Assembly (NCBI GenBank): GCA_036583965.1
Contig: JAZBQD010000034.1
Coordinates: 13,518,040 to 13,582,039, forward strand
DNA: 64,000 bases
Source of the DNA: Prunella strophiata
Taxonomy: Eukaryota; Chordata; Aves; Passeriformes; Prunellidae
Reading direction: 5' to 3'
The translations under genes and the position numbers were made by a program. The notes beneath the pieces were generated by a model, which worked only from the letters and a program-made list of their open reading frames with translations, searched no databases and had not been told where the DNA came from. Of the stretch, positions 1 through 12,300 are shown piece after piece (position 1 is the first letter of the stretch; every line of letters starts with the position of its first letter).

Positions 1-106
1 GGATCACTAAGGGTGGAAAAGACCTCCAGGATCATGAAGTCCAACCTTTGACCTAACACTCCAGTGTCCACTAAACCATACTGCAGTGTCCCATCTACTT
101 GTTTTT
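1..106 (-). mobile_element. CR1 retroposon fragment (truncated by window edge)
   Basis: Resembles the reverse complement of an avian CR1 3' end of the type TTGGAAAAGACCTCCAAGATCATCAAGTCCAACC. It reads straight into the purine tract. Confidence 0.7.
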
Positions 107-146
107 TGAAGAGAAGAAAGAGAAGAAAGAAAGAAAAAAAAGAAAG

Positions 147-177
<31 letters not shown>

Positions 178-375
178 AGAAGAAAAAGAAAAAAGAAAGA
201 AAGAAGAAAGAAAGAAAAGAAGAAAGAAAGAAAGAAAGAAAGAAAGATTGCAGACTAGAAAGAAGAAGAAAGAGCAGAAAGAAAGAAAGAAAGAAAGAAA
301 AGAAAGAAAAAGAAAAGAAGAAAAAGAAAGAAAGGAGAAAGAAGAAGAAGAAAGAAGAAGAAAGAAAGAAAGAGA
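107..375. repeat. GAAA/GAA-type polypurine tract
   Basis: About 270 bp of almost pure G/A on the plus strand, mostly GAAA units with GAAGAA variants and one interruption (about 247-262). All open frames here encode only Lys/Glu/Arg or Phe/Ser/Leu repeats and are not genes. Confidence 0.97.
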
Positions 376-3300
376 TTCTCTTCAATGGCAGAGCTCAGAA
401 TGGCATTGCTGAGGAAAGAAGGCTTTTGCACCATTCTCACATATATATGAAGACACAGAAGGGTAGTTGCCTTTTAAAGTAACTAAAATCACAAGAGAAA
501 TGTTGGGACTTTGCTTAAATTCCAATCTTTTCATTCTATCACATAACAAAGCTGACATGATTTGTCTTCTTTCCAGACATTAAAGCAGTAGCTAGAAATT
601 TAAACCAAATCATTCAGTACTTTTCAGATTAGTGTAAATCCTTTTCTATCATGCAGGACAGAAAAAGCTTAAAATTAATAAAAACAAATGGAAGGTTGTA
701 CAAAGCTGCACTTAGAAAGTATATTTAGTGTTTAAAGGCCTGATACAGTCTCTATTGAAGTGTTCTTAATAACTTCATTAGATGTTGCATCAAACTCTTG
801 GGCTACAGCAAGACTTGCAAAAATGGACACAAAAGAGCAGCTCAGCTGTCTCTGATGACTGCTCAGAACAGACTGCCTGGCATATTATGGGAAAGTGTAC
901 ATTTTAGGGGAATTGATAAATCTTTTCAATTTATAGATTAGCTCCTAAAAAGAAGAATTTATCACATTCAATTGAAAATTAAAATCTTAGTACCTTTTCA
1001 TCTGAAGAAATGAGAAAATGCATTTGCTCTTTATTCTGCAAATCTCCTTATTTCAGAAGGCAGTCCTTTTTAAGTGCTGCTGTACATTTGTCATGGTGAA
1101 GGCATTTCTTTTTCAGCTTCCCAAGTATATGCTCTTCTTTCTCCTATTGTCCTGGGGATATTTTATACTGGGTACAAGGGGAAATGCATTTCCACTCTTC
1201 CCTGAGGAACTGAAGGTATTTTACTTCAATAGTTAATCCTTTCCCTTCCTAAAGCACACTTTGTCCCTGTACAGACTCTCACTCTAATATGCAGAATTTA
1301 GAGAGCAGAATCTGCCCATCACCATGGTGAGAAAATTTCAAGCCAAGAGTCACCCCATGTACAACGACACTTAGAGATTTAATAATAAAACACAACCAAG
1401 TATTCAGACTAACTTAATATTTATTTGCTTAAAAATGCTCAAGAGAAGATGTTGAATTTATTCTTGATATTCCCCCCATAGATAATAGCTCATGTAAACA
1501 TGGCATGAATAGTCAATGTTCAAGACTTAATATTCTGTCAGTTAGTTACATAAATCATGCAATATTACTGCTTTTCTTTCATGACATATGTAACTAAGCA
1601 ACAAATCATGAATTCAAACATTAAAATTATTACATTCAGCCCTTTTCACAGGGATAAGAGATGCAGAGATCTCAGTTCAGCAGGAAGTCGTGGGTCATGC
1701 TGTCCTGAAGACAGAGAATCAGAGAAAATTGTCAACTCAAAATCCAAATGATGCTGCCTGTTCTGGATTAGAATTTACATAATGAGCATTATTGTCCTAG
1801 CAAGGTTCAATTTCTCAGTTATTCAAAAAAAATTTATTCAAAACACCAAGAATAGGGTCCAGCCTGAATTTTGATGAAGATGCAGAAAGACCTACTTGAC
1901 CATGGCTGACACTCCTTGCTGGTTGTAAATTACCAGAACATCTAAAGAATTTGTAATAATTGCTGTAGTTAGTTGTGATCAGAATGGGATGTGGTAACAC
2001 AAAGAGCTGGAAAAGTAGGGTAAAATGACAAGATTTCTTCAAAAGGGACTAGAAGAGATATTTGTCATTTTAAACAAAAATTGAAGACTTCTAAGAGAAA
2101 AAATGGCAGAATAACCTTAGAGTAAGAGGTATTAAGATACTAAAGGGAGTAACCTTTAAAGCCTGCCTACAAAACAGATCCCTGAAGTCCTGAATCATAA
2201 TAGTAGAGGAAAGGAAGCATTGAAATACATGAACATTACCCCAGAAATTTCCCAGAGATGAGGGGAAGAGAGAAGTTTCTTGCTAAACTATTCATTTCTG
2301 AACTTCTAAGTAGCATGGAGTGCAAGAGGAAAGGAGAAGAGAAGGATAATAGGAGGGGAAATAAATCTCCTCCTTTAAATACATTTAGTGGTGTAGCGAT
2401 AGGGGTAGGATTACACTCAATTTTATCTGAATGGATAACACAGGCCAGGATATTATCTGTAGTTTTCTTAAAATCTCCTCTGAAATATGGCTTTAACACT
2501 TCTTTCTGCAACAGCAGTTTGCTCCCTAACTGTGCCATTTCCCACAGCACTCCACTGCTCAGGCTAACCCTCAGGAAAATGGACCTCATGGTACAGCACA
2601 GGAAAAAAAAAAAGTAGTTTAATTCCAGGGAGAAATTGAACTAGTGAATAGGGTGGCAGGAGTCCTGAGCTGGTTAATTTGGGGAATATTATATGAACCA
2701 CTTGTGTAAAACTGCAGGGATCCATCAGTAACACACATAAGCTGCAGCTGTTAACCAGACAGAAGGGACAGAGGGGATTGCTGGAAGACCTCCCTAAAAA
2801 ATCAGCTATTTGCTTTCACCTGCTTTGTGCAGTCCTTGTGAAGCTGAGAAACCCTCCACTGATTTGCAACAGCAGGTTGTAAGTGTAATCTTGCAAATCA
2901 GCACACCTCAAGCTGTCTGGGCCACACTGGTTACAACTCCTGGCTGCTCCAATTTGCTGTCCTGGTCTAAAATCCACCAGACCCACCAGCACAGGGATGC
3001 AGAAATGGGTGACCCAGGGAAACTTTGGAGCTGTTTGATTTGAATTTGCCAGACATTCACTTCAGTGAATGCCCCATGGCAGGGTTACACCTCCTGAATC
3101 TCTCATCTTGCTTCACGTTCACTTCTCCTTCCACAGCTGACTGCCCAGATACTGGACTGAGACTGTTTTATGTGATACATATTGCCAAACATGGGATAGA
3201 GAAATAGATGGAGATTAGTTCTATTTTTTCTGGCAAACTTCCTACTGGTGCTTAATTAACAATATTATAACAGTTAATCACTTGGTGCCTCCTACCTCCA

Positions 3301-5364
3301 TGTACTTTCTCAGTGACACAAGGGCACACGACAGGGGTGAGTGGCTGTGCCACGTCTGCTTGCAATAATCCCTCACTTCATGAAGGGCTCTAGTGCCATT
3401 AACTGGGTTAATTGGGTTCAGAGTTGTTGCCAATCCAGACATCTGTGCTCAGCTGCTGACACTTAAGAAGAAAAAAGAAGCTCAAGACAAGTTCCTTGAA
3501 ATCTTGATGATGAGAAACTTGCCCCCAGACAGATTTTACATCCCCAAGGATTCCTGCAGAGACAGAGGGTGTACAGGGAAGAGCCCTCCTTTCTGGGAAG
3601 ATGTTTCTAGTTTCCAAAGTTATCTCCAGAAACACAGTTTCCAGAATATGAACCCTTAATTTCTTGCAACAGATGTGGGAAAAAATCTAGTTAAATAGGA
3701 CTAGAAATGTAAATGTGCTTTGGCAAAGGGAAAATGCCAGGGGAATTATTTTAGCCAGCAAAACATTTATTTTCAAGTAATCTTCAATAGTGGAGATGTC
3801 TCAATTCCTCTGTAGTGCCTTTCAAAGAAAAAAAAAAATGCTGGGTAGAAGAAGTTATTGCTTTCTGGCTTGGAGAGGAAGAAATGCTATCACCTTCTTC
3901 CCAGAGGAGGTGGGCATAGGCTGAGGAAGATTTAATGTCTGTGGGTAACAGAAGAGTTACAGGTAAATGGTAATTTAACATCATAAATGCATTGAATTAG
4001 ACAGCATTTTCTAAAAACTCACAACTAAAAAGATTTTTATGAGTGAAATTGAGAGGTTTGGGCTTTTTCTTTCCCCATAGCTAAAATTTAATGTATAACT
4101 GTTCTCTGTGATTGACATAACATTTTAGATGAGGGTTTTGTTTGGGGTTTTTAATATACTCTAGAGACTGACACTGAATTATTTCATGGGATTAGTGATT
4201 TAAGTGATGTGAGCAGGTTGGTTGTCAAGATCAGCAGAAGCTAAAGCAGAGCAGCATTTGCTAACTGCAGAAATTTCAGATTATGTAGTCAGCCAGAGCA
4301 GCTTATTAAATGTATAATAAGCTCAGGAATCAAAAGGAATCAAAATTCCATAATGCAGGGAAGCAAAGTTCCCAAGTACCAACATAGTCCTTTAAGACTC
4401 TGAGGTGACATGAGATTATTATAAAATATTTAGTGAACAAATTTCTGATTGAACACATGAGTAGAGAAAAAAGAATTTAGTGCAGTGTAGGTTTTCTGAG
4501 AAGAATTTCAAAGTCTGGCTTAACCATGCCAATCATTGTGGTAGGTGCTGGAATCAGATTCTTGTCTTTCACTGCAGGCCATGTTTTCCAGTCACTGAAG
4601 TATCATCATTTGAATCTGTACATTGCTTCTGGAGATCTTTTTTGCTATCTCCTCTACTCAAACCCCCCAGCATCAAAATATTCCCATTTTAATGAGAATA
4701 TTTCGATTTCAGACATGATCCTCCTGACTTTGCCCTGCAGATCTTTCTCTCTGCATCTGCTCTCACAGAGAAATCTGAGCACCCCTGCCTGCAGCCTTTG
4801 CCTCTCATTTGACGGGTTGCTACTAGTCTGCAATGTTAAATAATAATGGTTCTGGCAATTCTTAAGCTGTGGACTTCTACAAAACACATATGTTCACCTG
4901 CACCATCTTCCTACAAATGCACCACTTCCAGAAGAGTCAGACTTTGGCTGGGTGGTGTTTACATGGTGTGTCCCCAGAGCAACACAAATCTTGATCTCCA
5001 GAAAGCTCTGTGTGCTGGTTAAATACAGGATGTGTGGGTGGGTGATGGAAATCTCAGCAGAGAGTGGAAAACAATTAAAAACAGCTGCAGCCAAGTGAGT
5101 GCTGTACCAAGGGCAGCCTTCATCAAGGTTATCAGCTGGAGGGGTTCTTGCTGTCAGGCAAGAGACTCCTCATTTCCACCAGGTTACCAACATCCCCTTG
5201 CTTCTCCAACCCAACTTTACTTCTGTTATTGAGTCCTGCTGCATTCTGATCACACTTACCCTCACAAAGTGAGTGCTGCTCCTGCCTCCCAAGCTCCTCA
5301 CTCCTGTTTGAGGGCACAGGGCAGGATTCTACAGAGGACATTTGGGTTATGCATCCTCTGGATA
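376..5364. other. Intergenic DNA without recognised gene
   Basis: AT-rich, single-copy-looking sequence. Opposed open frames of about 118 codons on both strands at 2236-2617 are not recognised and are probably chance. No CR1 copy is seen in this stretch. Confidence 0.7.
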
Positions 5365-5575
5365 GGTGAATCATAGACTCATTAAGGTTGGAAAGGATCT
5401 CCAAGATCATCAAGTTCAACCTCTGAAGAAATACCACTTTTCCCACTAAACCATATCACAAATTGCCATCTCTACTCATTTTTAGGACACTTGGGAGCTT
5501 GTTCCAATGCTTAATCAGTCTTTCAGAATAGAATAGAAATTTTTCCTGATATCCAGCCTGAACCACCACTCCCAA
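5365..5575 (-). mobile_element. CR1 retroposon fragment
   Basis: Reverse-complement CR1 3' end beginning AATCATAGACTCATTAAGG, continuing through the GATCATCAAGTTCAACC and TTCCAATGCTTAATCAGTC blocks to TATCCAGCCTGAACC. Confidence 0.85.
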
Positions 5576-8500
5576 ATGATTGTGCTGAGCTTTCTGCCAG
5601 CACAGGGGTCAGAGGGCACACAATCAACACAACGTGTCACCAAAGCTGTGGGAGCAAGGCATGCAGGGCAGCACAGCACATCAGCAACAGAGGATAAAGT
5701 AAAGCATGAAACTTGCATGGTACATTAGCAAAACTTCTGGTCTCTGCCCTCCACTCCATTCCTTAAATATCTTCAAAAATTCCATCCCTAATGAAATTCC
5801 AGTGCTGAAATTGATGAGGATCTGTAAGCAAAATGAAAACAGTACTTTAGCCCAGACTTCACAGCATTGTGCTTATTAGGCAGTTTTCTGATTTGGGGAC
5901 ATGGCAGCTGTCTCAGAGGGTGTTTGACCATTTTTCTCCAATAGCAAGGAAAAAGTTTTTTCATTTCCTTTTGTGAAGAAACATATACAAGCTAGGTAAG
6001 AGGAAGGTGTCTGCTCATGTAAAATGTAGGAAGACATAATGGAAGTTTCACAATACCCTTTCAAAGTACCTTAATACACATCAGGCAGACTATTTCAGCT
6101 GCCGAATTCATTCCACATTTCCCTGCTTTCTGTTCAAAACTTGTGAAATATGGTGGTTTTATTATTAAGGTGCTGTCATTTATAGGTATGGCTTCAGTCA
6201 TTCGTTTAGCAAAAAAACTCTTTGTCCAGCCAAAGAGAATAATTTAATCTCTGTCCAGCTGGGTAATATCTATTGATGCTGTTTGGCTGCAGCTGAAACT
6301 CAGAGCAGAGCGTGCCACTCATCTTTTACTTTCATCTTATTCCTTCCAACCCATAAACTGAAACAAATTATTTTAAATTAAACACCCTAAAGAGCTCATT
6401 CATTGGCAGAAACTGGAAGAAAATCTTACTTTTGCACAGGAGACATTATTACTGAAGGAAAGTAGTAAAAAGAGACCTTTACTATTCAATTATAGACCCA
6501 CTCACATGCCAACAAAGGTACTGCAAAATTCTGTCCTGGATTTCCATGGGAAAGGGGTGACTAAGTGCCTCAGGGTGCTGCAAATATAATATAGACTGCC
6601 TTGTTGGGGCCTTGAATTCAAGCCAGATCAGGTCTTATTGCAGTGAAATAGTAGAGATTTTATCATAAAATACACACTACAGCCTCTTCCTGGATTTATA
6701 GGGCATTTCAAAGAAATCTTACACGTGCTGGATTGTACTGATGGTGAATTTTCATTGCCTTGCTCCAAATCCTCAGGTCAGCCAGCAGGAGCATCACAGG
6801 AACAAGAGACAGGTTTTGGCTTGCTTCTCCAGGGGGTTTGTCTTTCCACAAACATTAGTGGACTACACACATGAGTTTAAAAAAAAAAAAAAAAAAATCA
6901 TACATTTGGTTTAAGCTGAAAAGAGAAAAAAATATGTGGGTTAATAATTTTTTGCTCCTTCTGTCTGCAAACTCTCTACTGAGGAAAAGTACATTCAAAA
7001 GGTAGTGAATTAGTTGGAAAGGGCAGATTCTGACCTGATAAAATTGCTGTGGCTATTTAGAGAGCAAGATTTCATTAGAGTTGCTATAGCAATTGGAACA
7101 GTTTGACAAAACCTAATGAATGATTATGACAGAAATAGAGAAAGCTATAAGCTGTCAAAAGCTACAGGAACAGAAGCTTCACAGGTTTCTGAGCAAAACC
7201 CCTCTGGAAGTGCCCTGATCTCCCTGGAAGATACCACACTCATTTCAGACAGTTCTCCAGGGTATTCATTGAGCACTGACAGCAATAGAAAACCAAGTGC
7301 CCTCTCCACTGCAGAGTTCCTCATGGATTTTCTTCTCTGAGAGGCACACTTAGTTATTAAGTGCTTTATTATATAAAAGTACTTGGCACTTGTGTGGCAC
7401 CACTCATCCCAGGGCACTGGGAAGCTCCTCCTAAACTGCATTAACCTTATCCAAGAGGCACTAGGCAGTCCTGTGGCTGAGAAAACTGAGCCAGAGACAT
7501 GAAAGGACTTTCCAGGAACCAAGCAGGGAAACACATGATGGCCAGAGCTCCCAGAGCCCAAACAAACCTCAGGCACATGAGAGGCACATGAGCAGGGGGG
7601 ACCTGCAGAGCACCCCCACATGAGGTGCCCCTGTGGCAAGAAGTTGCTGCAAAATATCTTCTGTGTTCAGCTGGGCTCCTGCTGCACTGTGGTGCCTCTC
7701 CAAGGCATAAATCAAAGCTACTGTCTGGGGGGGGCTGTTCTCAACTCAAACTCTGCATGATGCCAAAAGGGTTTTCAGGAGCTGCATATACATATGTATA
7801 TATATGTATGTATGTATACACACACACACACCTTTATTCCAATATATAATTCCCTGCACAATTTCTCTCACTGGGTTTTCCCTCAGGCCTGAGACTGAGA
7901 AAAAGAATTGCCTTCAGGTCAACAGAGCAAATCTTAAACAATTCCCACCCAAAAGAGAATGCACCCAGCTGGTCCATGCATCACAAGAGTGAGGAGGAAG
8001 CAGGGTTCCTGTCTCACCTCCAGTTCCCAGCCCCTTCTTTCTTTCCCTCTGCCCCTATGGTCAGAGCCCTCATTTCCAAAGGTACCTGCAGACCTTTAGC
8101 CAGCTCTTTGAAGGAGAGCAGCACTGATTTTAGGTTATTGGACACATTGAGGGGTGATGCTTGGACTGATCTGCTCCATCACTGGACAGAGCTTCATCAC
8201 AGGATGGATCTTCAAATGACAGATACTCACCTGTAGCAGGAGCTGAAACAAATTTTTTCTTTGTTAGAGATGTCTGAATAGTGTTTTTGCAGCATAAAAA
8301 GCTAAACCAACAACAAAACCTGTCCTTTATATAGTTTGACTGATGGAGTTAAATGGAATATAATTTGATTCTGAGCTTCTTAAAGCTGATAACACCACAA
8401 GAGTCCCCACAGCCTCATAGGATTGCCCAAGGATATTTTAAATTATGACTTGAATTTAAAAATAAATTTCTTCCCAATTTTGTCAGAACTGGGCAGTCAG

Positions 8501-9054
8501 ATCCTGGGCCAGCCAAGCCCCAGGGAGCCATGAGGGATGGCCAGAACAAAGCAGTACAGCAGAGAACATGGAGAGCTTCACTCTGCTATAGGAAATAGCA
8601 GATAAATCATGTTTTATGTTTTCCAAACATTTCTGCTAACAGCTCTATAAATTAATTTTCTCTGTTTGTTCAGATGTATCAGTCTGATGGTGAGTGTTTG
8701 AAACGTGCCTAAGAATCAAAAAACGTATTTTGACATTATCTTTGTTACTGGCAGAAAAACTGCAAAATATTTAACACATTGGAGGCCTAATTTGTTGGTG
8801 CAGTGTGCTAAGTTGTGCTGTGGTGACTCTAACTCACTCCTGAAAAATTACCTTCAGACTGCTTCAATCAAATAGACACAAAAGCAGAGTGTTGGTTCTC
8901 TGGTGTCAGTGCAGAGGGCATAGAGAGCACAGCACATTTACCTATTAACTGACTGCTGTATTAAACCTCATTTAATCAACATTGCAGTTGATGTCCCACT
9001 TGAACCAAAGCCATTAGCCAGGTGCTCTGTTTGTGCTGTGTTGAAGTTTATCAA
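5576..9054. other. Intergenic DNA without recognised gene
   Basis: Contains a 19-A run (6879-6897) and a TATG/CA microsatellite (7785-7832). A 164-codon minus frame (7145-7639) is Cys/Ser/Pro-rich with no recognisable family. Confidence 0.65.
7785..7832. repeat. Compound (TATG)n/(CA)n microsatellite
   Basis: CATATACATATGTATATATATG-type units followed by TATG repeats and then CACACACACAC. Confidence 0.9.
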
Positions 9055-9336
9055 GAGCCTGGAGTGACAGGGCAAGGGGGAATGGCTTCACAGTGGCAGG
9101 GGGTAGAGTTAGATTAGAAATTAGGAAGAAATTCCTCCCTGTGAGGGTGGTGAGGCCCTGGCACAGGGTGTCCAGAGAAGCTGTGGCTGCCCCATCCCTG
9201 GAAGTGCCCAAGGCCAGGTTGGATGGGGCTTGGAGCAAGCCTGGGCTAGCAGAATGTGTCTCTGGCCATGGCAGGGCACTGGAATTAGGTAAATTTTAAC
9301 GTCCCTTCCAACCCAAACCATTCTCTGATTCTCAGA
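9055..9336 (+). mobile_element. CR1 retroposon 3' fragment
   Basis: Shows the CR1 path GGAAGAAATTCCTCCCTGTG, GAGGCCCTGGCACAGGGTG, CATCCCTGGAAGTGCCCAAG and GATGGGGCTTGGAGCAAGC, ending in CCAACCCAAACCATTCTCTG-ATTCT on the plus strand. Confidence 0.93.
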
Positions 9337-12300
9337 GACATGGACAAATACTGATTTAGATTCAGAAGCATGAGCTTTTAAATCTCCCTCCAGAAAGTTT
9401 TTCTAACTGTTAACCCTAGTGACACTGGTTATTTCTCTTTGTCATATCAGATGGGTCATCCCCTATCAGGTTCAAGTCATTGGTCTAAATTCTGCACACA
9501 GCTTTTCCACTTAGCATTTAGACTAAAGGCTCAGCACTGATAGAGGGATTAGGACATTTTACATTGCCATGGTTCATATTCTAATATATTTGAGTTCAGA
9601 AAGTGATTTCCTTTGCACACATTTGTGTTGTTTTTTCAGTTTTTGTGTAAGTTGCTCAGTACTTGCACAAAGAAATGGGGGAAATGGCATTTCCCACCTG
9701 ATTGTGAGCATGTACTGTGCTCTTGAGCAGGAAATGGAGAAGAAAAGACACTTTTTGCATTATTCATTCAGCTTTAGTAGCCACTGCCAGCACATGCAGG
9801 TGTGGGAGGGAGCTCCTACCACCTCTTTATCTGTTTATCTTGCAATTGGTCCAGCATGGCTCAGCAGTGGATGCCACTTTGGAAGTGACAACTGATAATT
9901 TCTGGTTTTAAACTCAAATCTGCTTTGTTCAAAAGGAAGGTGATAACCTTAAAAGAGGTCCATAATCTAATCATTTATACAGAAAGAGGCTTAATTCATG
10001 CAAGAGCATGAACAAGCCCTAAAGATGAGAATATAAAATTATAGTGGTGTGCATATGGAGAGGGTTGTACGCTGATGATCTGCAACATTTTATACAGAGA
10101 GATTACAGTTTGGTTATCAATTACAATATCCTCCCTTTCTGAATTAAAATTTTTGCACAATTATTACCAAGAACAGAGAGAGATAATAATCACAGCACAT
10201 TCCAAACACTTGTCTCCATTTTCCTTGCTGCAGTCACCTGCCAGGCTTTTCTCTCTGCTTCCCTAACATTCACTCCTACACTTTCCATCTCTTTGGGGTC
10301 ACTGTGGAGTAGCTGACTACAAAATGTTTGGCACAGTCTGAAGTAACAGGGGTCACAACATTAGACTGTAATTTTCTTAAAACTTAAAAACAGCCTAAAA
10401 ATAAGAAGTAGCAGCATTTGGAGAAGTTTTCAACATATGGCTACATGAACAAATTTTAAACATATGGGCCATCAAAGGCATTCAAGATGTGTTGAAGCCC
10501 ATCTAGTGATCCCCAGTCAGATATTACATAAATTTAATAATATGAAGGACATAGATGCCTTTTTCAGTCTCATGACTAGTCTATGGGCACTTCATCTGCA
10601 GAAGAAAGATTATAATCCATCCTCACTTAAAGGGTACTTCATTCATTTATTTCCTGGGAATTTGTACAATAAGAAATTCACCTTTGGGATTTCTCATCTT
10701 TGGTTCTTGTACTAAATAATATCCTTTTGCTGTTAAAGAAAAAAAAAAAAAAGGAACTATCAAAATATGTATTTAAAATCTGTATTTAATTTAACTTCAT
10801 TTAGGACATGTAGGTGAGCTGGTTCATCAATCCTCTCTTAAAAATGAAAGCAATAGTAATTATTGTTGATTATATTATCCCAGTGGGAGACAGAAATAAA
10901 CCTGAATGCAGAAACTTAAATCACAACTTGCAATTTACTAAAACAAAACAGAACCAGAAAGAAATATCTTCTATATCTCTAGAAATATCCAATATAAAAA
11001 TTGCAACAGTGGCAATTCATAACTATAAAGAAATAAATGATGATAGTAGATCTTTTGTGATGCCAAAAATGTTTTATATAAAGCTGTAACATTTTTTCCT
11101 CTAAGAACTAAAGGGCTTCCTGTTGTCTTGAGTATTAGAGTGAATTAAGAAAATTTTTTGTTTGAACAGTTGAACTAGTGAGTAGCTTGTAAGAGCATCC
11201 CCCTGCCTCTTTCCTGTAACTTAACCCAAATAAAAATGTCCATCTTAACTGACACAACAGATAATCACCAAGAAAGCTGCAATCAGCCAGGATAGCAGTG
11301 TCAATTCATTGTCATTTGTAGGTTATTAATAACTAACTCAGAGAGGCTGCTTAGCCTTAACATTTCTGTTATTGACTTCAAAATAGAGAGATTTTTCCTT
11401 TTAGTGTCCCTCCATTCCTCTGTCTTTCATTTTGCCTTTGTCCTAGGACTTGCCATCTGCACCTGGCAGCATCCTCTGCTGCAGTGGATATTCTCTTATC
11501 CTTGCCCTTCAGCTCAGCTCAGCTCAGCTCAGCTCCAAGTGCTCTCTGTGATCACTTCAGAAATGTCAGCTGCAGTGTTTATGTCAGCTCTAGTCAATCA
11601 AGGGAGGGAACAAATTCTGAGTTTCTCCAGAAGCACACTGAGATGCACTACTGGAAACCTGATTCTGCCCAGTAAAGACTCACAAACTGGTTCCAAAATC
11701 TGACTGTGGGAAGAGTGGTTGTGGACTCTCCCTCACTGGAGCTGCTGCAGAACCATCTGGCTGCAATCCTGTGCAGGGTGCCCCAGGGAGGCTCTGCCTG
11801 AGCAGGGAGCCTGAACCAGCTGAGCCTCTGTGCTCCCTTCCAGCCTGACCCATCCTGTGTTTCTGGGAGCATGCCTCTCTGGGGTGGGTAAAACTGGGTT
11901 CCCCTCCTGGACATCAGAAAGAATAGTGGAGGGGGATTGAGGGCAGTGACCAGGAATTTAAAAGAAAAATAAGAGAAAGAGAGAAAGGAAGACATTTTTA
12001 AAAGGAAACATTACCATGCTGGGAGGAACCTAGTGCTCCAAGGGCAGCAATCCCTTTGCAAGCATCTCCCTCTTCAAGCACCTCCTATATATCCACACCA
12101 GCCTTAGAAATGGAAGAATCTTTCAGCAAATAGCAATGCTATTTCTGCCAGGTTATCTTCCCCGGGGAGAACAGCTGGGGCTTGATATACTTCACTGAGC
12201 TTCTGCTTTACAAGGTTCATTAACACTTACAGAGAGTGCATAAAAGTTTGTGTTTCACCTCTGACAACCTGCTCATGGGCATTGCTGGTCCCTGCCAGGC

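Noticed and set aside
64..482. Lys/Glu/Arg-rich and Phe/Ser-rich open frames at the left edge
   Set aside because: They are translations of the GAAA-type purine tract in different frames.
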